A stretch of DNA of 64,000 nucleotides from Meghimatium bilineatum (lineage: Eukaryota > Mollusca > Gastropoda > Stylommatophora > Philomycidae), in contig CM067306.1 of assembly GCA_034231615.1 (NCBI GenBank), positions 41,092,761 through 41,156,760 of the forward strand. The letters are read 5' to 3'. Below the pieces are notes generated by a model that was not told the origin of the DNA, ran no database searches, and saw nothing but the letters and a program-made list of their open reading frames with translations. Both the position numbers and the translations under genes were made by a program. Shown here piece by piece: positions 1 through 11,000 of the stretch; within the stretch, counting starts at the first letter, position 1; every line of letters begins with the position of its first letter.

Positions 1-2
1 AA

Positions 3-690
3 GTTGTTGGACCTATAGGCTTAGCTGATGACATTAGTGCGGTAGACGTGTTTCGTCTGTTTATTACAGATGATATTGTGAACATGTTGGTAACTGAAAC
101 TAATCGTTACGCTAAGCAGGTTAGTGATTCGAAGGGACAGGCCGCCGGCAATGCATCTCGTGTGAAGATGTGGAAGGAAGTCACAGCTGATGAGATGACA
201 GCTTTTGTTGCTTTGGTGCTCTTGATGGGACTGACCAAACGTTCCTCCTTTGAATTGTATTGGTCTAATGATGGTCTCATCAAGATGCATGGGTTCAGGA
301 ATATCATGAGTAGGAATAGATTTTTAGCTATTCTTTCATTCCTGCACCTTGTAGACAACACAACAGCTGTTGCACGAGGGCAACCGGGTCACAGCAAGGC
401 GTTCAAGATACAGGGGTTTGTTGACAAACTTATTCCTCTGTTCCAACAGTATTATGGCCTCTCCAAAGAAATCAGTATCGATGAAAGCATGATTGGCAAT
501 AGGACCAACACACCATATTGCTATAAATCCTAAACGGTTGTCCAGTGACAAGCCTGCGCTTCCTGACTGAAGCGTCAAAGAAGCGTCACCAGACTCAGTA
601 CGTGTGCGCAGCATGTCAGGTCACTCTGTGCCCCTACCCCTGCTTCCATAGATACCACACATTGGTACATTTCAAAATTGATTGTTCCTC
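3..690 (+). pseudogene. piggyBac transposase pseudogene with internal deletion
   Basis: Frame 3 is open from the window edge to the stop at 531-533. It carries the N-terminal and first catalytic part of a DDE_Tnp_1_7 transposase: LFITDDIVNMLVTETNRYA, then MGLTKRSSFELYWS, and ISIDESMIG with the first catalytic Asp. About 50 bp later another frame (about 588-675) encodes YVCAACQVTLCPYPCF and HRYHTLVHF, the C-terminal Cys-rich zinc finger of piggyBac. Most of the catalytic core, with the other Asp residues, is therefore missing, so no active enzyme is expected. Confidence 0.85.
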
Positions 691-805
691 TGAGCTGCAC
701 AGCATGTAGGAGAGCAGCACAGCCTGTAGGTTTACTCCAGAGCTGCATGGCCAGTGGGTAAGTCATTTGTGTTGTTTGTTTTTTTGTAATTTTAAAATAA
801 AAATT

Positions 806-1160
806 GTCTTCACCTCTTGCGCAAACCTCGGGTAGGATACATAAAAAAAAACCAATTGCACACCCATTTGTAGTATTCAATTCTGCATTTACATGTGTTG
901 ATATTATTTTAAAAGCTCTAATAACAAAAATGTTATTGAGTTTTCCGAACACCCATGTCTTGTTGTTTCTGTTGGTTTTTTGCGCAAAAAAGGTGTTCAC
1001 TTCCTGCGCAAACCCCGGGTATGTTACATAAAAATTTTAAAAATATACATACATTTGCGGTATTCAATTCTGCATTTGCACGGAAAATTTTATTTTTTTT
1101 ATCACGAATAACAAAAAAGTTATTGCATTTCCATAACACCAACCAGAAAAGATGAAAATT
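806..1160. repeat. 185-bp tandem duplication inside the piggyBac-like element
   Basis: The segment starting ttcacctcttgcgcaaacc (809) recurs as ttcacttcctgcgcaaacc (994), followed in both by tacataaa, gtattcaattctgcattt and a run with ataacaaaaa. A third, more diverged relative lies at about 18090-18262. Confidence 0.75.
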
Positions 1161-1223
1161 CTCAATAAAGAATCTGGTGGCAGGAAGAGGTTTTGTATTT
1201 TTTAATCCGGCTTGCTAAAGGTT

Positions 1224-1424
1224 AAGAAATAAATAGACAGGATAGTGGAGAATAGAGGCAATTGTGATGTGGTTCTATAGTTCTTTATTTAAGAAATAAG
1301 TAGACAGGATAGTGGAGAATAGAGGCAATTGTGATGTGGTTCTATAGTTCTTTATTTAAGAAATAAATAGACAGGATAGTTGAGAATAGAGGCAGCTGTG
1401 ATGTGGTTCTATAGTTCTTTATCT
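1224..1424. repeat. 67-bp minisatellite, 3 copies
   Basis: Three nearly identical units start at 1224, 1291 and 1358 with aagaaataa and contain gacaggatag and gatgtggttctatag. Every unit has a TTAA at its start. The same unit recurs at 2544-2668. Confidence 0.9.
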
Positions 1425-2543
1425 CTTTGTCTCCGTAAACCACAGTAAGGTTGTCCTCCTATGCCGGGGCACATTTTAGAATATTTTTAGTAATTTATGG
1501 TAGTATTTGTATTTTTACAATTTCTCCATCACCATTCTATTCACATTATCAATTCTGACATCAAAATATTCAGAAATGGATAGGCAATTATATTATATTT
1601 AGTATGTGTGCTTATTTGCAAAATTATATTAGGTATATAAAATTTAATTAATAAAAACAAGAAAATATGGGGAAATAACAATATAAATTTGTACATACCC
1701 AAGCTTGTATCCCAGAAAACCGAATCATAATCCATTTATTGTGAAATAAAACACACCTACATGTATCCTGAACCATTTTGTACTGCATACAAGTATTTTT
1801 ATATACAGAATTACTTATAAATGTCACATTGTCTTGAAGTCAAATGTATACACAATGCAAGTTTTTCACAAAATTTTCTAATGATTAGGCCTACATTTTA
1901 GTGCCCAGGACTTATTATTTAATCCTTATATGCATAATACAAATCATTATGCCCTAGATAATGTTTGAATATTCACATTCGTATATGATACTACTAAAAT
2001 AATGTTTTTGAATATAGATAAGGGGGAAAGCAATATATATTGCATTGGAAACACCCCTCCTGAGCTTCATCAAAACTCAAATATAAATGAGAACTTCCAT
2101 CAAAGTCAGATCGTAATAATAATTATAATTCAATATTAGGCCTACAATCATCAACTAAGCTAATGTTGAAATTATTACCTAACGTATTTTAGAACATTTC
2201 CAAAGCCTAGCTAAATTAAAAACATAGAGGACGTCTACATTTCATTACTTCAAATGCAAGTAGCAATAAGTTACACAAAATGAAAATGTAAACACACTTG
2301 TTTATATGAAATTAGAGCTAAAATTTAACAAAATGTCTCCGACTTTCACCACGCTTCCCAAGATAGACCTATTGTTAATCGGAAGTACTGCAAATAATGA
2401 CTATTCGTTTGATTTTACGGTCGTCGTAATGTTTATAATTCATAAGAGTAAATTCATATAAAAATGTAGATTTAAGCGGCTTTTGGCATAGCTGTTCTCC
2501 CAAATGTAGATATTAGCGGCTCAGTGGATATAATGAGTTATTT
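1425..2543. other. AT-rich intronic or flanking DNA, no gene seen
   Basis: No coding signature beyond short chance ORFs. It contains two TAGGCCTA octamers (about 1886 and 2132) and sits between two arrays of the same 67-bp repeat. It probably belongs to the PIKfyve intron upstream of 4921. Confidence 0.5.
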
Positions 2544-2668
2544 AAGAAATAAGTAGACAGGATAGTGGAGAATAGAGGCAATTGTGATGTGGTTCTATAG
2601 TTCTTTATTTAAGAAATAAGTAGACAGGATAGTGGAGAATAGAGGCAATTGTGATGTGGTTCTATAGA
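2544..2668. repeat. 67-bp minisatellite, second array, about 2 copies
   Basis: Units start at 2544 and 2611, with the same sequence as 1224-1424. Two arrays of one unit lying 1.1 kb apart suggest a split or seeded array. Confidence 0.9.
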
Positions 2669-2924
2669 AGAATATGGATTGTGTGATGACAACAAGAAAA
2701 CTTGACGGGGAGGTACAGAAGGAATTAAATGTAAGACAGGGGTTGCTTAATAGTATCAGAAAGAGACAATTTTAATTTCTTGCTATTTTATGAAACATGG
2801 AGATTTGGAGAACATAGTTACAATGGGCAAGATAGAAGGCAAAAAGAATCAAGGACAATGGCACAAGAAAGTGTTAAATTAAAATTGTGAAAATTGTAAA
2901 AAATCAACAATGGTCCTATGCTAG

Positions 2925-3100
2925 TCAGCATGGCACTTGATCACTTGATGAACTTGTTACTGGATCAGCATGTCACTTGCTCACTTGATAAACTTGTTAC
3001 TGGTTCAACATGGCTCTTGATAAACTTGTTATCTGATCAACATGGCACTTGATAAACTTGATACTGCATCAACATGGCTCTTGATAAACTTGTTACTGGA
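2925..3100. repeat. Minisatellite with 40-bp and 32-bp units, 5 copies
   Basis: Units of the form tcaacatggcacttgataaa followed by cttgttactgga. The first two are 40 bp because they contain an extra 8-bp tcacttga-type piece, and the last three are 32 bp. Confidence 0.85.
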
Positions 3101-3583
3101 TGTCCCAGAGCAGTGTTGTACAGCCGGTTATTTAAAATCAAACCTTCACCTCAAAACTGTTGATGCCAAAACCTAGTATAATAATCAAACATGTGTAGAA
3201 AAATGTGTAGTATAAATGGGTCATCATCATTGGGTGCTGTTTCTGCGTTAAATGTTGATGGCACACGACCTCCAAAATCCTCTGTTTATTTGTTTGATGA
3301 TACACTCTGATAGATTGTAACCTGTCCATCTTGTGAAGTTTCCTTCCCATTTGTATCTCTGCCTATCTCTTTAATATGTCTATTTTATTTGTTTGATTTT
3401 TATTTCCTTTAATAGTTCTCTTTTCATACACATTGTTGTCAGAACCTTTGTGTTTGTTTTCTTCCCTTTTCCATGAAGTTCCCCCTATTCCTCTATATGT
3501 CCACATCCCAAAAACATTAACTCTGTCTTCTATCTGTGTGTTCATTATCCATGTTTACGAACAATACACTAATGTAGAGTGGT

Positions 3584-3733
3584 ACATGGAACAAAGGTGA
3601 TATAGTCTTACTGGATTACAGCTAACAAACTATCACTGGTGGGTGCAAACATGAAAAAAAAAAACAGTACACAGGACATAATCAACGGTCAAAACCAGTC
3701 ATCCAGTAAGACTACATTACCTGTGTTCTATGT
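3584..3733. mobile_element. Small inverted-repeat element (MITE-like)
   Basis: Left arm acatggaacaaagg then tagtcttactggat; right arm atccagtaagacta then acctgtgttctatgt, its reverse complement with a few changes. Arms are about 30-33 bp and the total is 150 bp. No coding content; superfamily not recognised. Confidence 0.65.
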
Positions 3734-3837
3734 AAGTAATATTTTTATACAGTTTTACAACAGTATTACCTTTTATTTAATGTGGAGTGATGTATTACTT
3801 TACACTTTTCATTTTTAGTTTGATTGTGATTTATAAA

Positions 3838-4083
3838 TAGGTACTTCATTGTTGTTGTTCGTCCATCACAAGTGATGATGACCATTTGTTACATCCACTT
3901 TTGAAAATTCAATTTTAGTTATGTCGATTATGAGTTCGCAGATGGCTAATGAGCCTATTCGAGCTGTAAATGTCCTTGGACAGTTCGGACATGGAATGAC
4001 GACTGTAGACGGATCTTGGTCTATCCGTGACTTTCTAGCTGATCTCCGCTGTTGAGCTGCTGCATTTCTCTTCTTTTCAGAAG
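3838..4083 (-). mobile_element. Non-LTR retrotransposon 3' end with C-terminal zinc finger
   Basis: On the minus strand the sequence encodes AAQQRRSARKSRIDQDPSTV, then CPNCPRTFTARIG before a frameshift, and ends in a hairpin (atcatcacttgtgatg) followed by aacaacaac. The same tail occurs at 39827-40115 and 48100-48240. Only the 3' end is present. Confidence 0.7.
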
Positions 4084-4423
4084 ATGATGCACTCTTTTTA
4101 TTTTAGAACGCCATGTATTTTAGAACTAATATTTTCTCACGTTGTTGTCCTCGATCTTGCCTTCTATCTTGACCATTGTAACTGTGCTCTCCAGATCTCT
4201 GTCGCACGACATGTCCAAAAAACAAAGACTGTCTTTGATTTTATTAACATCTATCTTGCATTTGACTATTTGAGCACTGCCTTATTAGTTTTTAGAGCTG
4301 TCTATGGTACTCTCAGCATTGTTCTATAGAACTAAATCTCTGTTGCCTCTAATTTTCCACTATTATTATTAACTACCAAACCATAAAGTCACTTGAAGTG
4401 TCGCCTCCTATATTAGAAGTTAA

Positions 4424-4720
4424 CTAGCAGGCTGTAAGAACTGCTATGATTAAACGGTGCAAAATTTTTTGGTTCGAACATGTAACGAGACATGACTATC
4501 TCTAAAATTATTTTGCAAGGAACAGTCAAGGATGTACGGAGGAAAGGAGGACAGAGAAAATCCTGGATTGATAACATCAAGGAATGGTCTGGGCGTGATT
4601 TTTCTGTGCTTCTCCTAATGCTGAGGATAGAGATGTTTGGGGGCATTTTGTGCTGATATATCCAGTGTGGCACCCCATGACCCTGATGGGTTATGGTTAT
4701 TATTATTATTATTATTATAA
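4424..4720 (+). mobile_element. LINE 3' tail (family of 60739-61366), (TTA)n end
   Basis: Decayed reading KFFWFEHVTRHDYL..ILQGTV followed by WIDNIKEWSG, the endonuclease-RT C-terminal tail seen intact at 60799-61317. It ends with the family 3' hairpin (ACCCTGATGGGT) and a (tta)n microsatellite. Confidence 0.75.
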
Positions 4721-4751
4721 TAAGAATTGTTAGCATGTTTAAGTATCGGTT

Positions 4752-4860
4752 GGGGAGACAGAACATCTCTGGTCCTGCCTAGAATCCTGTGATATTGGTA
4801 TTTGACATCTGTTGGGGGAGACATAATCTGGGTCTACCTAGAATCCTATGATACTGGTGT
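4752..4860. repeat. About 55-bp tandem duplication
   Basis: Two copies share ggggagac, then cctagaatcct, then tgatattggt or tgatactggt. It lies immediately upstream of the first PIKfyve exon in the window. Confidence 0.7.
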
Positions 4861-4920
4861 GCCTTTCCAAAAATAAAGATTGTTGTTTGCTCAAATTTTT
4901 GACTTGTCTTGCTCCTACAG

Positions 4921-5061
4921 GAACGTGAGTTCATGAGGAATTGTGTGATGAAGATGGTAGCATACAGACCAAATGTGGTTGTTGTGGAGAAGTCAGTGTC
5001 ACGGCTCGCACAAGAGTATCTGTTGGAGGCTGGCATCACTCTTCTATACAATGTCAAACCA
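4921..5061 (+). CDS. PIKFYVE: PIKfyve exon 1 of window: TCP-1/chaperonin-like domain
   Basis: The exon begins after the acceptor ctcctacag, ends before gtaaga, and is 47 codons in phase 0. The peptide EREFMRNCVMKMV, then RPNVVVVEKSVSRLAQ and LLEAGITLLYNVK, follows the PIKfyve chaperonin-like domain, which binds the scaffold VAC14 in known homologues. Earlier exons of this domain are not in bases 1-4920. Confidence 0.93.
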
Positions 5062-8000
5062 GTAAGATGTGTGATTTTTATTTGTGCAGGTCGAAATTGT
5101 TATATATTATCATTGATCGAGTTGAAATTGTTCTGTGCACTGTCACTACCCAGGGGTAAATTATACTGTATAATCATTGCTAGAGATTGATATTTTTCCA
5201 TATATTTTTTATTGATTGTATTTTTAAAATTATTATATTATCCATTGCTGGATAATTGATTATCAATTTCAATTACCCATTGAAATTGTTCAATTTTGTC
5301 ACTTTGATGTTTGAATTGTTTTATATAGTCTATGCTGATGGTGTAAATTGTTTTATATTGCTATTATTTACGATTTAAAATTGTTCTATGTTTTTATTGT
5401 GTAGAAGTGTTGCTTTAAATGAACAAACATGTTAACATAATCTTGTGCATCAATTGCAGCCATGATGTAAGCCATGATTCAATGTATTCCGTTATCTAGA
5501 CCAGTGGTTCTCAACCATTTGTTGGACTGTGGAGACCCCCTCCCTCCCCGTGTGGTGTGGGATAAATGTTCTTCCACCCAACCCTAGAGCATCAAAATAA
5601 AGCATATTTGCCTTTGTTCATGATTTGTTACCAATCTCATTAAATACCATAGAAACAGTTGTTCTCCTTTGCCAGCCATGTTGAGAAGCACTGCTTTAGA
5701 TTACATCCTGCTGGTTGACAGGAGTTTGAGAACTAATGAAGAAGAGAGAGAACACTCAATCCGATCTTAGACAAGAGGTGATATTATTACAGTGGAATCC
5801 CTCTATAGCCTATCCTTTTATAACAAATTTCCTTGTTTAACAACACTTAAAAATCTCAAATTATATTTATTCTATATTGTATATAGACTTTCTGTTATTA
5901 CATAGATATTATGTTGGTCCGGACAGAGTTTTTATAATGGGATTTGACTGTATAAGTAAGATAGAGGCATCACAAGGAAAGTTTGTAGCATATCCATTTC
6001 AGGACATAGTTATCAACCTAGTACTTTGTGACTAGTGATTTTCTATGCAATATTTATGATCTATATGATGCAATGCTGTATGAATGGTCCGGCTACCCAG
6101 CTGTCATTACCTGAAATTGAACTCTGTACTTTGACCATCTATGATGCATTCACTACCACTCAGCTACAGATTGATCCAGAATCATCAAAAGATTCAAAAA
6201 GGTTTAGAGAATTGATGCCATTGTACTTGGGTTTCCCTCTGTCCCTCCAAAGAAACTTGCATGCAACATTCTGAGAATAATACTCATAAAACATAACTCA
6301 GTAGCTTCAAGCAGTGATCCCTGAAGAAATGCACATATGAACAAGATGTCATGGCCTAGTATTCAGCTGGCACTCTCTTGATCACAAAGCAAGTGGTTTA
6401 GTAACTATGCCACATTGATCTCCATAGGAGCATCAAGAAGTAGATAATTAATGTTTTCAGAGTATAGCTGAGTGTTAAGAGGCAGCAAATTGTGTAGATC
6501 CACATCATCCAGTGCCTGCTGTGAAGATGACATAATCTGAGTATTGTGTTCAATTATTGTTTACATGTATATTGTCTGATAGTTTTATTTAAGCATTGTC
6601 TGTTAAGTTCCTTCAATTGGCTTCTTTTTTCCTCACTCATATCATCACAGAGTGTTATGGAGAGACTGGCCAGATTTACCCAAGCAGACATTGTACCATC
6701 TATTGATGGCTTGGTCAGTAAACCAAACATGGGGTTCTGTCATGACTTCAGGCTGCAGACATTCACGCTAGCCAACAGTAAGTGATTATATATTAGTATT
6801 CATCTGTTGTTCAATGTAATTGTTAATAGCAACTACTAGTATTCTCCTGTTGTTGAGAAAACAACAAAAAGCAAGTAAATATAACAACCTACAACTGTTT
6901 AACTTCAATATAATATCTGTGTTAACATATTTTTGTGAAAGCTGAAAAGTAACAAAAGCATTGGAGAAGAAATTAAATTCACTTGCAAATAAATATCTTC
7001 TATGTTCCTTAAGCACTGAATACAGTTCATAGGGCAGAAACCAGAGCTCTCCAGTTTGAGCGATGTGATGTTGCAGTGTATAATTCTTGCATGTTGTTGA
7101 GACCCATAGTCATGTCCTATTTGATGGTTGTTTTGCAGTTGTCTTTCTATTTTTCTTTTGCCATATGGTATCCATTTTAATGCTTATAGCGGTAATCTGC
7201 TTTCATTCATTCTAAGTACATGTCTGATAGAAGTACACTGTTTTCTTCATATTGTTGTAGAAACATATTGCTGTTTGGTATATCTTCTCTTACTTGCTTG
7301 TTTGACTTTAATTCTTCCCCACCAATATTTGAGAGTTTTCTAAAACATTTATTTTCAAATGAATTTAGTTTATTCTTCAGTACTTTCATTATTTTCCATT
7401 CCAACATTCGCAACTATATGTTAATATGTCTATTACAAAGTAGTTGAACAGTCATAATCTGGTATATTTACTTATTGTTTTTTTTATTTCCACATGTTTG
7501 TTAGGTGGTTAAATGCACTTGATGTCAGCACAATTCCGGTAGAAGACTTTTTTGTTGTATCTCCATCTTGTGTCATTCTGTTGCCTAAATATGAAAAGTT
7601 ATCAACTGTCTGAATTATTTCTCAAGAGTGATTTTAAAATTATGGTTAGTAAAATTCACGATCTTAGTCTTGGGAGTATTGACTTGAAGGCCAATTTGTT
7701 CTGAAAGATGACCAAAAGTCGGTTTCAACATATCTTGTGTCTCAGCAGGTGTTGGAGTTCAAGTCATCTGCAAAATCAAGATCACTAAAGTTCTATCACC
7801 TGTCCATTTTATACAAAAATGTTCATTTCGGGCATAATTTTCATAACCAAGCCAAGCTAAAAAGTAATGGGGACATAATACAACCTTGTTTTACTCCTGT
7901 TTCTATGGAAAGCCATTCAGTCCTACTCTCATTTGTTTTAACAAAGCATCTTGAGTTGTCATATAAAGTCTTGATTACATTTGAATATCTAGTTGGGAAG

Positions 8001-11000
8001 CCATAATTGGCAAGGATTTTCCGAAGTGTTGGCTGCTGGTGCAGACTATCAAAAGCCTTTTGAAAAATCAATAAAGTTGATAAGTGGAGATTACATTTCC
8101 ACTGATTCTTCAATAATTGTTTCTGATGAAAATTTGATCAATACATGATCATTTTGGTCTGAATCCAGCTTGCTCTTCTCTTATTTGTTCATTCATCTTT
8201 CTCTTGAGCATCTCTAGCATCATACTACATAATATTTTTCAATATGACAATCAATACAAGGTAACTGCGTGAAACGTAACAACAATTAGATTTACGTAAA
8301 ACACAGGTTTATATTCCGTTTCAATGGGACACCACAGACTATATCTAAGGACATGTAAAGCAACAGACACGTGAGCAACGAACAGTGCCAAAATGGTCAG
8401 GAACAGAGGACAAGGTGGCTATGAACCAAGATGTCCCTCAGATTTCTATCACGCCTATAAGCCACCAGAGGTAAGTCATGGAAAGCATCACAGTGTCAGG
8501 ATCAGACTGGAGAAGAGAATAATGTTTGAGCATCATATGTCGAACAGAAGAGTTATGGCGATGAAAGGTAAGATCAAGTTTAACCCTATCAGAGGAGGAG
8601 GAAGAACCCTGAGAGTTAGTCAAGGTATCGAGGCGAGACAAATGGCGCACACGGAGCCAAGTGGATGAAAGAATGCTGTCAGGGAACGATTGTCTATGGA
8701 AAAACTCAAATCATCTCAGAGGACCTGTCGAGAAAATCGTCATAATCGCTACATAAGCGGCGCAGGCGAAGAAGCTGGGAGTACGGTAGAGAGTTGCGAC
8801 AAGCAGGAGGATTAGAAGAAGTGTAGAGCAGAAAGCCATGTGCATCAGTAGGTTTATAGTAAACGGACGTGCTAAGGATGACGATTTTCTCGACAGGTTC
8901 TCTGAGATGATTGAGTTTTTCCGTAGACGATCGTTCCCTGACAGCATTCTTTCATCCGCTTGGCTCCGTGTACGCCATTTGTCTCGCCTCGATACCTTGA
9001 CTAACTCACAGGGTTCTTCCTCCTCCTCTGATAGGGTTAAACTTGTTCTTACCTTTCATCCTCATAACTCTTCTGTTCGATGCATCATGCTCAAACATTA
9101 TTCTCTTCTCCAGTCTGATCCTGACACCTGTGATGCTTTCCATGACTTACCTCTGGTGGCTTATAGGCTTGATAGAAATCTGAGGGACATCTTGGTTCAT
9201 AGCCACCTTGAGTCCTCTGTTCCTGACCATTTTGGCACTGTTCGTTGCTCACGTGTCCGTTGCTTTACATGTCCTTACGTGGTTCAGATGCGCTCCATTT
9301 CATTTCCCAAGGCCACTTTCTCCATCGATGAGGCCTCTACATGTGAATCCCGTAATGTCATTTACGTGATCATATGTAAATGCTGTGGCAAACAGTACAT
9401 CGGGGAAACCGGCCTACGATTGAGCGATCGCTTTTGTAACCATCTTCATGCCATCAAGCACAGAACACCCACTCCTGTGGCCACACACTTCAACGGCGAT
9501 GGTCATCATGGTGCGTTGGATATTCAGGTCACCGCCATCAGATCTTGCACCACTGATGATAGATCTAGGTATGCTCTAGAAAATCGTCTCATTTTTGAAT
9601 TGGGTATACTCAAGCCTTTAGGACTCAATTCCAACCACTCTTATGTCTAGTACTGGGTTGGTGTGGTCTATGTCTTTATTCTTTTTGTTCCGTCATTTAC
9701 TCATCGTGTTGTTTTTTCCACATATATTTACGTTTTTATGTACTTTCTGACCTTCCGGCATATCATTTCCATATTTCCGTTGGACGTTGTGATAATTTTT
9801 CCATTCGTCGTCTTTTGATGTTTTGTTTGTGTCCTTTTGATACAATAAAGACCTTTTGGTTGAAACGTTGAATGTGATTTGTATAAGTAATTTTTATGAT
9901 TTCTTGTGTGCTCATCATTGCCCATCATTACCCACTAGTTTTAGATATAGTCTGTGGTGTTCCATTGAAACTGAATATAAACCTGTGTTTTACGTAAGTC
10001 TAATAATATTTTTCTTGGCACTGTCAACAGAGTAATTCCTTGCCAGTTGTTACACCTTTCCAATAGTAATCCTTGAGCACATCAGAAAACACATTAAGTC
10101 GTATTCACATGCTTCCAGACTACCATCAGATAATACTCCTCTAAAAGAATTGCTATACAGATGCGATGGATACAAACTCAGGGTCAGACCATGCAAAAAA
10201 AAAAGATGGATTACAAAAATAAAAGAATCAACAAAAACAAACATATATGAAGCACATGAAAAGGCTGTTTCCAGAGAATTCTTCTACCCCTGATGATGTA
10301 AAGCATAAAGGAGTATAAAGTGAAAAAAAAAAGAAAATAGAGATTGATCACCTTTCTTTGATAATTTTACTATAACTCTATCTTTCCATTGTTGATGTGG
10401 TTTTTCTTCCTTCCATACCTCATTTATAATAGCAAGATTCTTTAAAAGAATTGTATTGTCAGCTGTTTTCAGCATTTCACCACTAATCACTAGCTGCTTT
10501 GAGATTTGTTAGGTTTCCAACTGCTCATCTTTTCTCATCAAGTGTAAATTCATTGCATGATACTGATATAAATTCTTACTCCTGCAGCTTTGTAACTACA
10601 TAATGTTTACTACAGAAGTCTTAGAATGCTCTAAAATATTGACTGGGAAGAATTCAAGTCAAACAAGCGCATAAGAGAAGACACCAAACAGCAATATGTT
10701 CTTACAATAAGAAGAAAAATGTGGACTTACCTAACATGTACTTATAATGAAAGACACTAGACTGCCACTAGAAGAAATAAAATTCGTACCACATGGCAAA
10801 AGAAGAAGGAAGATCAAGAGAAATTCTTCATAGAAAACCATCAAAGAGATATGACTGAGTCTCAACAACAAGCACAGAGCTACCATGAGGGGAAACATGG
10901 AAAATGAAAGAGTAGATAGACTTGCCAGTGTGGCCTCAGTGACTAGTAGTAGTTCAGGGACGGCTGATATTTTGAATATGATCAAGGAATTATACAAGTT

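Larger units (their letters stand above)
1..1225 (+). mobile_element. piggyBac-like element, right part, ending at TTAA
   Basis: The block has transposase remnants at the left, then AT-rich sequence with a 185-bp duplication, and ends with ttgctaaagg followed by TTAA (1222-1225). piggyBac elements insert at TTAA. The TTAA here is the one inside the 67-bp minisatellite unit that follows (tttatttaagaaat), so the element seems to have jumped into that repeat. A related terminus lies at 18262-18323. The left end is outside the window. Confidence 0.6.

Noticed and set aside
9650..10002. Hammerhead ribozyme in the Penelope-like 3' region
   Set aside because: PLEs often carry one, and GAAAC occurs twice, but I found no CUGANGA partner with a plausible stem II. 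A covariance-model search would decide.
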